DNA of 25,363 nt from Bacillota bacterium (GTDB taxonomy: Bacteria; Bacillota; Clostridia; Lachnospirales; Lachnospiraceae): contig JAEYSV010000004.1 in the NCBI GenBank assembly GCA_023434365.1, positions 1 to 25,363 of the forward strand, in the 5' to 3' direction. This document shows positions 13,766 to 21,478 of the stretch, in pieces. Each line of letters opens with the position of its first letter. Position 1 is the stretch's first letter. Below the pieces are notes generated by a model. That model ran no database searches. It had not been told where the DNA came from and saw nothing but the letters and a program-made list of their open reading frames with translations. Both the position numbers and the translations under genes were made by a program.

Positions 13766-14929
13766 ATGAGAAAGAAAACGTTGGAGCTATATCTGCATAT
13801 CCCATTTTGCATTCGCAAATGTGATTATTGTGATTTTTTATCAATGTCCGCAGAGGAGAGTCTCAAATCCAAATACATGAGCGCCTTACTTAAGGAGATT
13901 GCGACATATCGCTCATTAAGTCTTGAATATGAGGTGGTTACCATTTTTATTGGCGGAGGCACACCGTCTTGTGTAAATGCGAAAGAGTTACAGACTGTAC
14001 TAGAAAAAATATATGAAGTGTTTGAAATAACGAATCGTCATGAACTTGAAATTACGATGGAGGCTAATCCTGGAACGCTTACGAAAGAAAAGCTTGCGAT
14101 TTACCAATTGGCAGGGATTAATCGGATCAGTATCGGACTTCAGTCTACGAACGGAGAGGAACTTCGCGCCCTTGGTCGAATTCACACGTATGAGCAGTTT
14201 TTAGTAAGTTATGACCTGGCAAAACAAGCGGGTTTTACGAATATAAATATCGATTTGATGTCTGCACTTCCTGGACAGACAGTAAAATCGTATGAAGAGA
14301 CCTTAAAGAAGATATTAGCACTAGACCCTGCTCATATTTCTGCCTATAGTTTAATTATAGAAGAAAGTACCCCATTTTATCAGCGTTATCATGAGGGTGG
14401 CAGTCTGGAGTATCTGTTACCGGGGGAGGATAGTGATCGGTTGATGTATCATTTGACCAAAACTATGCTTCAGGAACATGGTTATTACCGATATGAGATA
14501 TCAAACTATGCAAAGGCCTCTTATCCGTGTAAGCATAACATTGGCTACTGGAACGGGACACAGTACCAGGGAATTGGACTGGGTGCTGCTTCGTATCTAA
14601 AGAATCAGCGTTTTCATAATGAAGAAAATCTTTCAACGTATCTGAAGGCAATCGAGGCTAGGGAGAATATAAGACGTGATGTGGTAACACTGAGTCGTAA
14701 AGAGAGGATGGAGGAATTTATGTTTTTAGGACTTCGTCTGACAGAGGGGATTAATCTAATATCATTCCAATCAGAATTTGGTGTTTCGATAGAGTCAGTG
14801 TATGGGAATATCATTCAAAAAATGAGTTCACAGGGGTTGCTTGAAACTAGCAAAGATAACTTACGACTAACGGAAGAAGGGCTGGATGTCAGCAATTATG
14901 TAATGGCAGAATTTTTGTTGGAGGAGTAA
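13766..14929 (+). CDS. hemW: Radical SAM heme chaperone HemW
   Basis: HemW is a radical SAM protein that binds heme and delivers it to target enzymes; it is often mis-annotated as coproporphyrinogen III oxidase. The product has 387 residues. HIPFCIRKCDYCDF provides the 4Fe-4S cluster cysteines C15, C19 and C22, followed by the SAM-binding IFIGGGTPS and a TIM-barrel core. KHNIGYWNG matches the HNxxYW signature typical of HemW rather than HemN, and GIGLGAASY follows. The length also fits HemW. The ribosome binding site is weak (GAAAGG about 13 nt upstream). It stands before hrcA as in Bacillus, but hrcA has its own CIRCE-regulated promoter about 75 bp after the hemW stop. Confidence 0.93.
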   Translation: MRKKTLELYLHIPFCIRKCDYCDFLSMSAEESLKSKYMSALLKEIATYRSLSLEYEVVTIFIGGGTPSCVNAKELQTVLEKIYEVFEITNRHELEITMEANPGTLTKEKLAIYQLAGINRISIGLQSTNGEELRALGRIHTYEQFLVSYDLAKQAGFTNINIDLMSALPGQTVKSYEETLKKILALDPAHISAYSLIIEESTPFYQRYHEGGSLEYLLPGEDSDRLMYHLTKTMLQEHGYYRYEISNYAKASYPCKHNIGYWNGTQYQGIGLGAASYLKNQRFHNEENLSTYLKAIEARENIRRDVVTLSRKERMEEFMFLGLRLTEGINLISFQSEFGVSIESVYGNIIQKMSSQGLLETSKDNLRLTEEGLDVSNYVMAEFLLEE

Positions 14930-15006
14930 ATGGCGTAGTGTGATATTAATAAAAAATGTAAGTTAAGTATTTCATAAAATGGACTTAATTAATTTAATAA
15001 AAGGTA

Positions 15007-15035
15007 TTGACAAAGACAAATCAGAGTGCTAAATT
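15007..15035 (+). promoter_or_regulatory. Promoter of the hrcA-grpE-dnaK operon
   Basis: A perfect TTGACA (15007-15012), a 17-bp spacer and TAAATT (15030-15035) lie immediately upstream of the CIRCE operator. An extra GAGTGCTAA half-site (15024-15032) covers the spacer and -10. Confidence 0.75.
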
Positions 15036-15048
15036 ATCTTTAAAGATA

Positions 15049-15075
15049 TTAGCACTCTATTTAAGTGAGTGCTAA
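15049..15075. promoter_or_regulatory. CIRCE operator (HrcA binding site)
   Basis: TTAGCACTC (15049-15057), a 9-bp spacer and GAGTGCTAA (15067-15075) match the CIRCE consensus at every arm position. HrcA, encoded directly downstream, binds this element and represses the operon until heat stress. It lies just downstream of the promoter, in the leader. Confidence 0.97.
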
Positions 15076-15152
15076 CAAATCATAAAGAGGTGCATATAAT
15101 AACACCGAAAACAAAGAATATCAAGGAAGCAAAAGAGAGAGGAAGTGGTTAC

Positions 15153-16184
15153 TTGCAGTTGGACGATAGAAAATTACGAATTCTACAGGCGATTATCCGT
15201 ACCTACCTTGAAACCGGAGAACCAGTTGGCTCGCGAACCATTTCAAAATTTGCGGATTTGAATTTGAGTAGTGCAACGATTCGTAATGAGATGTCTGATT
15301 TAGAGGAAATGGGTTATATTATGCAACCACATACCTCTGCAGGAAGGATTCCGAGTGATAAGGGATATCGCCTCTATGTCGATACGATGATGCAGGATAA
15401 AGTGCAGGAATTAGACGACATGAAAAATCAGTTATTAGAAAAAGCTGATAAAATCGACATCTTATTAAAACAAGTCGCTAAATTACTAGCGGTGAATACG
15501 AATTATGCAACCTTGGTTTCCAAACCTCAATATAGATTTAAAAAATTAAAATTTATACAGCTTACAGAAGTAAGTGATCGACAGCTCTTGACGGTTATTG
15601 TCATTGAAGGAAATATTGTTAAGAATAAGTTTATTCACTTATCAGATACTATTGAGAAGGAAACAATTCTAAAATTAAATATCGTATTTAATACCTTTTT
15701 GCAGGGCTTAGATTTGACCGAGATGAATATGTCAATTATCGCGAAGATGAAAGAACAAGCCGGAGAGTATAGTGCGTTAGTTGGTGAGATTCTAGATGCA
15801 ATTGCCGATGCGATAAAAGAAGAAGATGATATGGAGATTTACACAAGTGGTGCAACCAACATCTTAAAATATCCAGAGCTATCGGATAAAGATATGGCAA
15901 CGGAGCTACTTTATACGTTTGAAGAAAAGAAGCAGCTAACGGATCTGATTAGCACGAAACTAAATGATGAAGAGAATCGTGGTATTCAGGTATATATCGG
16001 TAATGAGGCTCCCATTGAATCCATGCGTGATTGTTCTTTAGTAACAGCTACTTATGAGATAGAAGAAGGCGTTTATGGAAAAATCGGTATTGTTGGTCCA
16101 AAACGAATGGATTATGAAAAGGTAGTGAGTACTCTTCAGACATTGATGGTTCAATTAGATGAGATTTTCAAAAAGAAAACATAG
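15153..16184 (+). CDS. hrcA: Heat-inducible transcription repressor HrcA
   Basis: HrcA is the CIRCE-binding repressor of class I heat-shock genes; its folding depends on chaperonin GroEL, which links repression to chaperone supply. The N-terminal winged helix-turn-helix shows the family signature LETGEPVGSRTISK, then NLSSATIRNEMSDLEEMGYI and HTSAGRIPSDKGYRLYVD. The rest is the dimerisation and GAF-like inserted region, ending in the conserved GPKRMDYEKVV. The frame is open back to a GTG inside CIRCE (15069), which would give 371 residues. The TTG at 15153 after AGAGAGGAAG gives 343 residues starting QLDDRKLRIL, in line with the family, and is preferred. It heads hrcA-grpE-dnaK and controls its own promoter. 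Confidence 0.95.
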   Translation: MQLDDRKLRILQAIIRTYLETGEPVGSRTISKFADLNLSSATIRNEMSDLEEMGYIMQPHTSAGRIPSDKGYRLYVDTMMQDKVQELDDMKNQLLEKADKIDILLKQVAKLLAVNTNYATLVSKPQYRFKKLKFIQLTEVSDRQLLTVIVIEGNIVKNKFIHLSDTIEKETILKLNIVFNTFLQGLDLTEMNMSIIAKMKEQAGEYSALVGEILDAIADAIKEEDDMEIYTSGATNILKYPELSDKDMATELLYTFEEKKQLTDLISTKLNDEENRGIQVYIGNEAPIESMRDCSLVTATYEIEEGVYGKIGIVGPKRMDYEKVVSTLQTLMVQLDEIFKKKT

Positions 16185-16220
16185 CATTCATAGAAATGTA
16201 ATGGAAAGGCGGTTGAAGTC

Positions 16221-16883
16221 GTGGGAGATAGTGGTTTAAAAGAAGAACGGTTAGTTGAAGAAGAAACATTGAATGAAAAGTCCACGGATGATACAAATCA
16301 GGCTGAAGTGGAGGAAGTAATTCAGGAGGACAGTGAAGTTTTTGAGGAAACAGAGTCCTTCGATGAAAGTGATTCTTCTAATGAAAATGGTTCTTCCGAG
16401 ACGAAAGAAAAGAAGAAGTCTCTGTTTAAAAAAGATAAGAAAAAAGACAAAAAAGATCAGCAAATAGAGGAATTGAATGACCGTTTATTACGTAACATGG
16501 CGGAATTTGAGAACTTCAGAAAACGTACCGAGCGCGAAAAGGCGCAGATGTTTGAAATGGGCGCGAAAGATATTATCGAAAAAGTAATTCCAGTGATTGA
16601 TAATTTTGAACGCGGACTAAAGTCCATTAGCGATGAAGAAAAAGAAACTGCTTTTGCAAAAGGAATTGAAGCAATCTATAAGCAGATGATGACTACGTTA
16701 GAAGGTGCTGGAGTTAAACAAATCGAAGCGGTTGGTCAACCATTTGACCCTAATTATCACAATGCGGTGATGCATATCGAAGATGAGAATTTTGGTGATA
16801 GTGAAGTCGCGGAAGAGTTCCAAAAAGGTTATCTATATCGTGATACTGTTGTAAGACACAGTATGGTAAAAGTAGCAAACTAA
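16221..16883 (+). CDS. grpE: Nucleotide exchange factor GrpE
   Basis: GrpE releases ADP from DnaK and resets its chaperone cycle. The 220-residue product has a long acidic N-terminus (about 1-60, many Glu/Asp), a lysine-rich patch KKSLFKKDKKKDKKD, and a coiled-coil helix with the GrpE signature LLRNMAEFENFRKRTEREK. The C-terminal beta domain carries GAGVKQIEAVGQPFDPNYHNAVMH and GYLYRDTVVRHSMVKVAN. The start is a GTG preceded by AAAGGCGG. It sits 36 nt after hrcA and 35 nt before dnaK. The acidic/basic N-terminal extension is longer than in Escherichia coli but common in clostridia. Confidence 0.97.
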   Translation: MGDSGLKEERLVEEETLNEKSTDDTNQAEVEEVIQEDSEVFEETESFDESDSSNENGSSETKEKKKSLFKKDKKKDKKDQQIEELNDRLLRNMAEFENFRKRTEREKAQMFEMGAKDIIEKVIPVIDNFERGLKSISDEEKETAFAKGIEAIYKQMMTTLEGAGVKQIEAVGQPFDPNYHNAVMHIEDENFGDSEVAEEFQKGYLYRDTVVRHSMVKVAN

Positions 16884-16918
16884 AACTTAGAAGAGAATAG
16901 AAATAGGAGGTCCTAGAT

Positions 16919-18790
16919 ATGGGAAAAATTATAGGTATTGACTTAGGTACAACAAACTCATGTGTTGCCGTTATGGAAGGCGGTAAACCAGTAGTAATCG
17001 CAAATACAGAAGGATCAAGAACAACTCCATCCGTAGTAGCCTTTACAAAAACAGGAGAAAGATTAGTTGGTGAACCAGCAAAACGTCAGGCAGTTACTAA
17101 CGCTGATAAAACAATTTCTTCTATTAAACGTCATATGGGTACCGATTTTAAAGTGAAAATTGATGATAAGAGATATTCACCACAGGAAATCTCAGCAATG
17201 ATTCTTCAAAAATTAAAAGCAGATGCGGAAAGCTACCTTGGAGAAAAAGTAACAGAAGCTGTAATTACAGTTCCTGCATATTTTAATGATGCTCAAAGAC
17301 AGGCAACTAAAGATGCTGGTAAAATTGCTGGTCTTGATGTTAAGAGAATTATCAATGAGCCAACCGCTGCAGCGTTAGCATATGGTCTTGATAATGAACA
17401 TGAACAAAAAATCATGGTATATGACTTAGGTGGTGGTACTTTCGACGTATCTATTATCGAAATTGGTGATGGCGTTATCGAAGTACTTGCAACTAGCGGT
17501 GACAATAGACTTGGTGGTGACGACTTTGACGAAAAGATCGTTCGCTACATGATCGAAGACTTCAAAAAAGCAGAAGGCGTTGACTTATCCGCGGATAAGA
17601 TGGCAATGCAACGTTTAAAAGAAGCAGCGGAAAAAGCTAAGAAAGAATTATCAAGTGCAACAACAACTAATATTAACTTACCATTCATCACTGCAACTGC
17701 AGAAGGTCCAAAGCACTTTGATATGAACTTAACAAGAGCAAAATTTGATGAATTGACTCATGACTTAGTAGAAAGAACAGCGGCTCCAGTGCAGAATGCG
17801 CTTCGTGATGCTGGTATCTCTGCAAGTGAACTTGGTCAGGTATTGTTAGTTGGTGGTTCTACAAGAATCCCTGCAGTTCAGGATAAAGTAAAACTTTTAA
17901 CAGGCAAAGAACCAAGTAAAGCGCTTAACCCAGATGAATGTGTTGCGTTAGGTGCATCTGTACAAGGTGGTAAATTAGCTGGCGATACTGGTGCTGGTGA
18001 CATCTTACTTCTTGACGTTACTCCACTTTCCTTATCCATTGAAACAATGGGTGGAATTGCAACTAGATTAATTGAAAGAAATACAACTATCCCTACGAAA
18101 AAGAGCCAGGTATTCTCTACTGCAGCAGATAATCAGACAGCAGTTGACATCCATGTTGTACAGGGTGAAAGACAATTTGCCAAAGATAACAAATCTCTTG
18201 GACAATTTAGATTAGATGGTATCCCACCAGCAAGAAGAGGGGTTCCTCAGATCGAAGTTACCTTTGATATTGATGCTAACGGTATTGTTAACGTAACAGC
18301 AAAAGACCTTGGAACTGGCAAAGAACAACACATTACCATTACTGCAGGATCTAACATGTCAGATTCTGATATTGATAAAGCAGTGAGAGAAGCAGCTGAG
18401 TTCGAAGCACAGGATAAGAAACGTAAAGAAGCAGTTGATACAAGAAATGATGCAGATGCAATTGTATTCCAGACAGAAAAAGCATTACAGGATGTTGGAG
18501 ATAAGATTGCAGGAGATGACAAAACTCAGGTAGAAGCTGATCTTACACACTTAAAAGAATTAGTGGAAAAATCGAATCCAGAAGTAATGTCTGATGGTGA
18601 AGTAGAAGACTTAAAAGCAGCGAAAGAAAAATTAATGAACTCTGCTCAGGCATTATTTACTAAGATGTATGAACAACAGGCTCAGGCAGCAGGCGGCCCA
18701 AACCCAGATATGGGAGCTGGTGCTGACTATACAGCAAATGAAAGTGCAGCTGACGATAATGTTGTAGACGGAGATTACAGAGAAGTATAA
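16919..18790 (+). CDS. dnaK: Molecular chaperone DnaK (Hsp70)
   Basis: DnaK is the ATP-driven Hsp70 that holds and refolds client proteins with DnaJ and GrpE. The 623-residue sequence begins IIGIDLGTTNSCVAVMEGG (phosphate 1 loop). It has VITVPAYFNDAQRQATKDAG, IINEPTAAALAYG and VYDLGGGTFDVSI, the linker DILLLDVTPLSLSIET, and the substrate-binding domain with the IERNTTIPTKKSQVFSTA strand region. A helical lid and a Gly/Ala/Asp-rich tail ending DGDYREV complete it. As in other Gram-positive DnaK proteins it lacks the roughly 24-residue segment found in proteobacterial homologues, as judged by eye. AGGAGG lies 8 nt before the ATG. A terminator separates it from dnaJ. Confidence 0.98.
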   Translation: MGKIIGIDLGTTNSCVAVMEGGKPVVIANTEGSRTTPSVVAFTKTGERLVGEPAKRQAVTNADKTISSIKRHMGTDFKVKIDDKRYSPQEISAMILQKLKADAESYLGEKVTEAVITVPAYFNDAQRQATKDAGKIAGLDVKRIINEPTAAALAYGLDNEHEQKIMVYDLGGGTFDVSIIEIGDGVIEVLATSGDNRLGGDDFDEKIVRYMIEDFKKAEGVDLSADKMAMQRLKEAAEKAKKELSSATTTNINLPFITATAEGPKHFDMNLTRAKFDELTHDLVERTAAPVQNALRDAGISASELGQVLLVGGSTRIPAVQDKVKLLTGKEPSKALNPDECVALGASVQGGKLAGDTGAGDILLLDVTPLSLSIETMGGIATRLIERNTTIPTKKSQVFSTAADNQTAVDIHVVQGERQFAKDNKSLGQFRLDGIPPARRGVPQIEVTFDIDANGIVNVTAKDLGTGKEQHITITAGSNMSDSDIDKAVREAAEFEAQDKKRKEAVDTRNDADAIVFQTEKALQDVGDKIAGDDKTQVEADLTHLKELVEKSNPEVMSDGEVEDLKAAKEKLMNSAQALFTKMYEQQAQAAGGPNPDMGAGADYTANESAADDNVVDGDYREV

Positions 18791-18802
18791 TGAATCTTTG
18801 TC

Positions 18803-18831
18803 TTGACGAACAAAGTGATGTTATGTAATAT
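18803..18831 (+). promoter_or_regulatory. Possible internal promoter between dnaK and dnaJ
   Basis: TTGACG (18803-18808), a 17-bp spacer and TAATAT (18826-18831) resemble a sigma-A promoter. A second TATAAT lies at 18851-18856 without a clear -35. Both lie upstream of the hairpin terminator, so transcripts would have to read through it to reach dnaJ. Confidence 0.4.
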
Positions 18832-18862
18832 AAGGCTTATGATTATAGTCTATAATTAATAG

Positions 18863-18892
18863 AAAAAGGCTGTCTTACCAGGCAGCCTTTTT
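18863..18892 (+). terminator. Rho-independent terminator between dnaK and dnaJ
   Basis: AAAAAGGCTG (18863-18872) and CAGCCTTTTT (18883-18892) form a perfect 10-bp stem with a 10-nt loop, the right arm ending in five T residues. It would end or attenuate the hrcA-grpE-dnaK transcript just before the dnaJ ribosome binding site. Confidence 0.85.
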
Positions 18893-18909
18893 AGTGAAAG
18901 GTGAAGGAT

Positions 18910-20052
18910 ATGGCAGATAAACGTGATTATTATGAGGTGCTCGGCGTCAGCAAGAGTGCGACAGATGCTGAGCTAAAAAAAGCATATAGAGTTTTGGCCA
19001 AAAAATATCATCCTGATACCAATCCAGGCGATAAAGAAGCCGAAGTGAAGTTCAAAGAAGCCAGCGAGGCTTATGCTGTATTAAGTGATGCAGACAAGAG
19101 AAGACAGTATGACCAGTTTGGCCATGCAGCCTTTGAAGGTGGAGCCGGTGGTGGAGCCGGAGGATTTGACTTCAGTGGTATGGATATGGGGGATATCTTT
19201 GGCGATATTTTCGGTGATTTATTCGGAGGCGGCAGAAGCCGTAGAACAAGCAATGGGCCTATGAAAGGTGCCAATGTTCGTTCCAGCATCCGTATTGATT
19301 TTAACGAAGCATGCTTCGGTGTGGAAAGAGAAATAGAGTTACCATTAAAAGATGAGTGTCCTACTTGCCACGGAAGTGGTGCAAAAGCAGGAACTACTCC
19401 TGAAACATGTAGTAAATGTAGTGGTACCGGGCAGGTCGTATATACCCAGCAGTCCTTCTTTGGTATGACAAGAAGTGTGCAAGCATGTCCGGACTGTCAT
19501 GGAAGCGGAAAAATTATTCGTGATAAATGTAGTGATTGTAGTGGAACCGGGTATATTAGTAAACGTAAGAAGATTCAGGTAAGTATACCAGCCGGTATTG
19601 ATGACGGGCAAAGTATTCGAATCCGTGACAAGGGTGAACCAGGAGTAAATGGTGGTGGACGTGGTGACTTATTAGTGGAAGTACACGTAAGTAGACATCC
19701 TGATTTTATTCGTCAGGACTATGACATCTTCTCTACCGTTCGCATGTCCTATGCGATTGCAGTACTTGGTGGTGACCTTCGAATCAAGACCATTGATGGT
19801 GAAGTGATATATACCGTGAAAGCAGGTACGCAGACGGATACCAAGGTACGCCTGCGCGGGAAAGGTGTTCCAACCCTTCGTAATAAAGCGGTTCGTGGTG
19901 ATCACTATGTAACCTTAGTCGTTGATGTTCCGACGAAAGTTACTGAGGAACAAAAGAAAGCACTACGTGCTTACGACGATCTATTAAATGGTGCATCAGT
20001 AGAACCAACTGAAGAAGAAGGAAAAAAGAAGAAAAAAGGTTTTTTTAAATAA
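18910..20052 (+). CDS. dnaJ: Chaperone protein DnaJ (Hsp40)
   Basis: DnaJ delivers clients to DnaK and stimulates its ATPase. The 380-residue class A protein has a J-domain (about 4-70) with HPD at 34-36, and a Gly/Phe-rich region (about 71-108) containing repeated GDIFGD. Its zinc-finger region has four CxxCxGxG modules: CPTCHGSG, CSKCSGTG, CPDCHGSG and CSDCSGTG, with C150, C153, C167, C170, C193, C196, C207 and C210. Two C-terminal beta domains follow, and the tail is rich in Glu and Lys. The frame opens at a GTG at 18901, but AAAGGTG is correctly spaced for the ATG at 18910. The 12-nt gap to prmA suggests a shared transcript. Confidence 0.97.
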   Translation: MADKRDYYEVLGVSKSATDAELKKAYRVLAKKYHPDTNPGDKEAEVKFKEASEAYAVLSDADKRRQYDQFGHAAFEGGAGGGAGGFDFSGMDMGDIFGDIFGDLFGGGRSRRTSNGPMKGANVRSSIRIDFNEACFGVEREIELPLKDECPTCHGSGAKAGTTPETCSKCSGTGQVVYTQQSFFGMTRSVQACPDCHGSGKIIRDKCSDCSGTGYISKRKKIQVSIPAGIDDGQSIRIRDKGEPGVNGGGRGDLLVEVHVSRHPDFIRQDYDIFSTVRMSYAIAVLGGDLRIKTIDGEVIYTVKAGTQTDTKVRLRGKGVPTLRNKAVRGDHYVTLVVDVPTKVTEEQKKALRAYDDLLNGASVEPTEEEGKKKKKGFFK

Positions 20053-20064
20053 AAAGGAGTAACT

Positions 20065-21027
20065 ATGAAGTGGACGAAATATACGCTAACGACGACAACT
20101 GAGGCGGTAGACCTAATTAGCTACATGCTAGATGAATTAGGCGTAGAAGGCATCGAAATTGAAGATAAGATCCCATTAACGGAAGAAGAAAAAAAGCTGA
20201 TGTTTGTGGATATTCTGCCTGATCCAGAGTTTGATGATCATGTGGCAATTGTACGGTTTTACCGTGATCCAGAAGAAGACGGAACAGAGCTCTTAATTCA
20301 GGTAAAGAAAGGGCTGCAGGAACTGCGTCAGTATGTGGATATCGGAAGTGGTGAAATCGAAGTTTCCTCAACCGAGGATATTGACTGGATTAATAACTGG
20401 AAAGAGTTCTTCAAACCATTTCGTGTTGATGATACTATCGTAATTAAGCCAACATGGGAACAATATAATGAAGGCAAGGAGACGGATTTGATTGTAGAAA
20501 TTGATCCTGGTATTGCATTCGGGACTGGTTCTCATGAGACAACGAAGTTGTGTATCCATGCGGTTAAGAAATATGTCAATGAGGATGTCCGTCTGTTAGA
20601 CGTAGGTTGTGGAAGCGGTATTTTGTCTATTATCGGGTTACTACTTGGCGCAAAAAGTGCACTGGCAATCGATATTGACCCAGCAGCAGTGGGTGCTACC
20701 TTAGAAAATGCTGAGGTTAATCATATCGATATGAGTAAGTACAAAGTAATGAGTGGCAATATCATAGATGATGCCAATGTGCAAGCAGAAGTTGGCTTTG
20801 AGTGCTATGAAGTAGTGGTAGCCAACATCTTAGCAGATGTCATTATTCCGTTGTCCGCAGAGATTGGTAAACACTTAATTCCAGGTGGAATCTTTATCAC
20901 CTCTGGAATCATTGATATGAAAAAAGAAGAAGTAAAGGCTGCTCTTAGTAAAAATGGTTTTGAATTAATCGAAGAGAACAACATGAAAGACTGGAACTGT
21001 CTGATTGCCCGTAAACCTAATGCTTAG
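20065..21027 (+). CDS. prmA: Ribosomal protein L11 methyltransferase
   Basis: PrmA uses S-adenosylmethionine to methylate ribosomal protein L11. The 320-residue product has the N-terminal L11-recognition domain (MKWTKYTLTTTTEAVDLI) and the linker containing WINNWKEFFKPFRV and DPGIAFGTGSHETT. The class I methyltransferase domain shows LLDVGCGSGILSI (SAM-binding motif I), AIDIDPAAV and the catalytic-region VVANILADVI. It follows dnaJ directly, as in Bacillus. The next gene there, rsmE, is missing here and is replaced by the palindromic repeats. AAAAGGAG precedes the ATG. Confidence 0.96.
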   Translation: MKWTKYTLTTTTEAVDLISYMLDELGVEGIEIEDKIPLTEEEKKLMFVDILPDPEFDDHVAIVRFYRDPEEDGTELLIQVKKGLQELRQYVDIGSGEIEVSSTEDIDWINNWKEFFKPFRVDDTIVIKPTWEQYNEGKETDLIVEIDPGIAFGTGSHETTKLCIHAVKKYVNEDVRLLDVGCGSGILSIIGLLLGAKSALAIDIDPAAVGATLENAEVNHIDMSKYKVMSGNIIDDANVQAEVGFECYEVVVANILADVIIPLSAEIGKHLIPGGIFITSGIIDMKKEEVKAALSKNGFELIEENNMKDWNCLIARKPNA

Positions 21028-21201
21028 CGCCCTTATAGGGTTTGTGATGTTTATCACATTATAGGTTACTAATATAGCGTGTGATTTATTATACCAACAA
21101 GAGACACGTTCGCACTCGGATGCCGCTCATAGCGGTACGTAAGGTTGTGACAGATTTCATCTGCCACAACCTTACGTACCGATGGCGACATAATTATGAG
21201 G
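21028..21201. repeat. Palindromic repeat element, copy 1 (right arm lost)
   Basis: This is the first of two tandem copies with a period of about 175 bp, starting one base after the prmA stop. It carries GCGCCC, TGATGTTTATCAC, a left arm related to AATAGCGTGTAATTTATT, and GAGACACGTTCGCACTCGGA. A very strong hairpin follows: CGGTACGTAAGGTTGTG (21133-21149) pairs with its exact complement (21165-21181), with CAGAT/ATCTG inside. The outer right arm seen in copy 2 is absent. Confidence 0.9.
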
Positions 21202-21401
21202 GCGCCCTTTATAGTTTATGATGTTTATCACTTTCTAGGTTTCAAGAATAGCGTGTAATTTATTATACCAACAAGAGACACGTTCGCACTCGGATGTCGC
21301 TCATAGCGGTACGTAAGGTTGTGACAGATATGCATCTGCCACAACCTAAGTACCGATGGCGGCATACGGTCTCTTTATGGAATAATAAATTACACGCTAT
21401 T
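21202..21401. repeat. Palindromic repeat element, copy 2 (complete, MITE-like)
   Basis: The second copy contains a full imperfect palindrome of 155 bp (21247-21401). Its ends are a perfect 20-bp inverted repeat, AATAGCGTGTAATTTATTAT (21247-21266) and the complement at 21382-21401. Inner complementary parts include AAGAGAC/GTCTCTT and the central hairpin (21307-21355). No open frame is inside, so it would be non-autonomous if mobile. It sits between the 3' ends of two converging genes. No clear target-site duplication was found. Confidence 0.9.
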
Positions 21402-21478
21402 TTTATAAGGCATTGATGTGTTTAAATATGCTGTGATGTTTGTGCGTTAATTTAGATTAATGCTTGCTGCGTTGGTGG

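Noticed and set aside
13766..14929. Coproporphyrinogen III oxidase (HemN)
   Set aside because: The length, the cysteine motif and the HNxxYW signature fit HemW, the heme chaperone, rather than true HemN.
15069..15152. Upstream GTG start of hrcA inside CIRCE
   Set aside because: It lacks a ribosome binding site and would put the operator in the coding region; homologous HrcA proteins start close to the LDDRKLRIL segment, supporting the TTG at 15153.
18247..18522. 91-codon minus-strand frame inside dnaK
   Set aside because: It lies opposite conserved dnaK coding sequence; the Ser/Ala-rich composition is the usual antisense artefact.
21028..21401. tRNA or rRNA genes in the structured repeat region
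   Set aside because: The strong hairpins do not form a cloverleaf with the required TTCRA and CCA-proximal features; the structure is a simple long palindrome.
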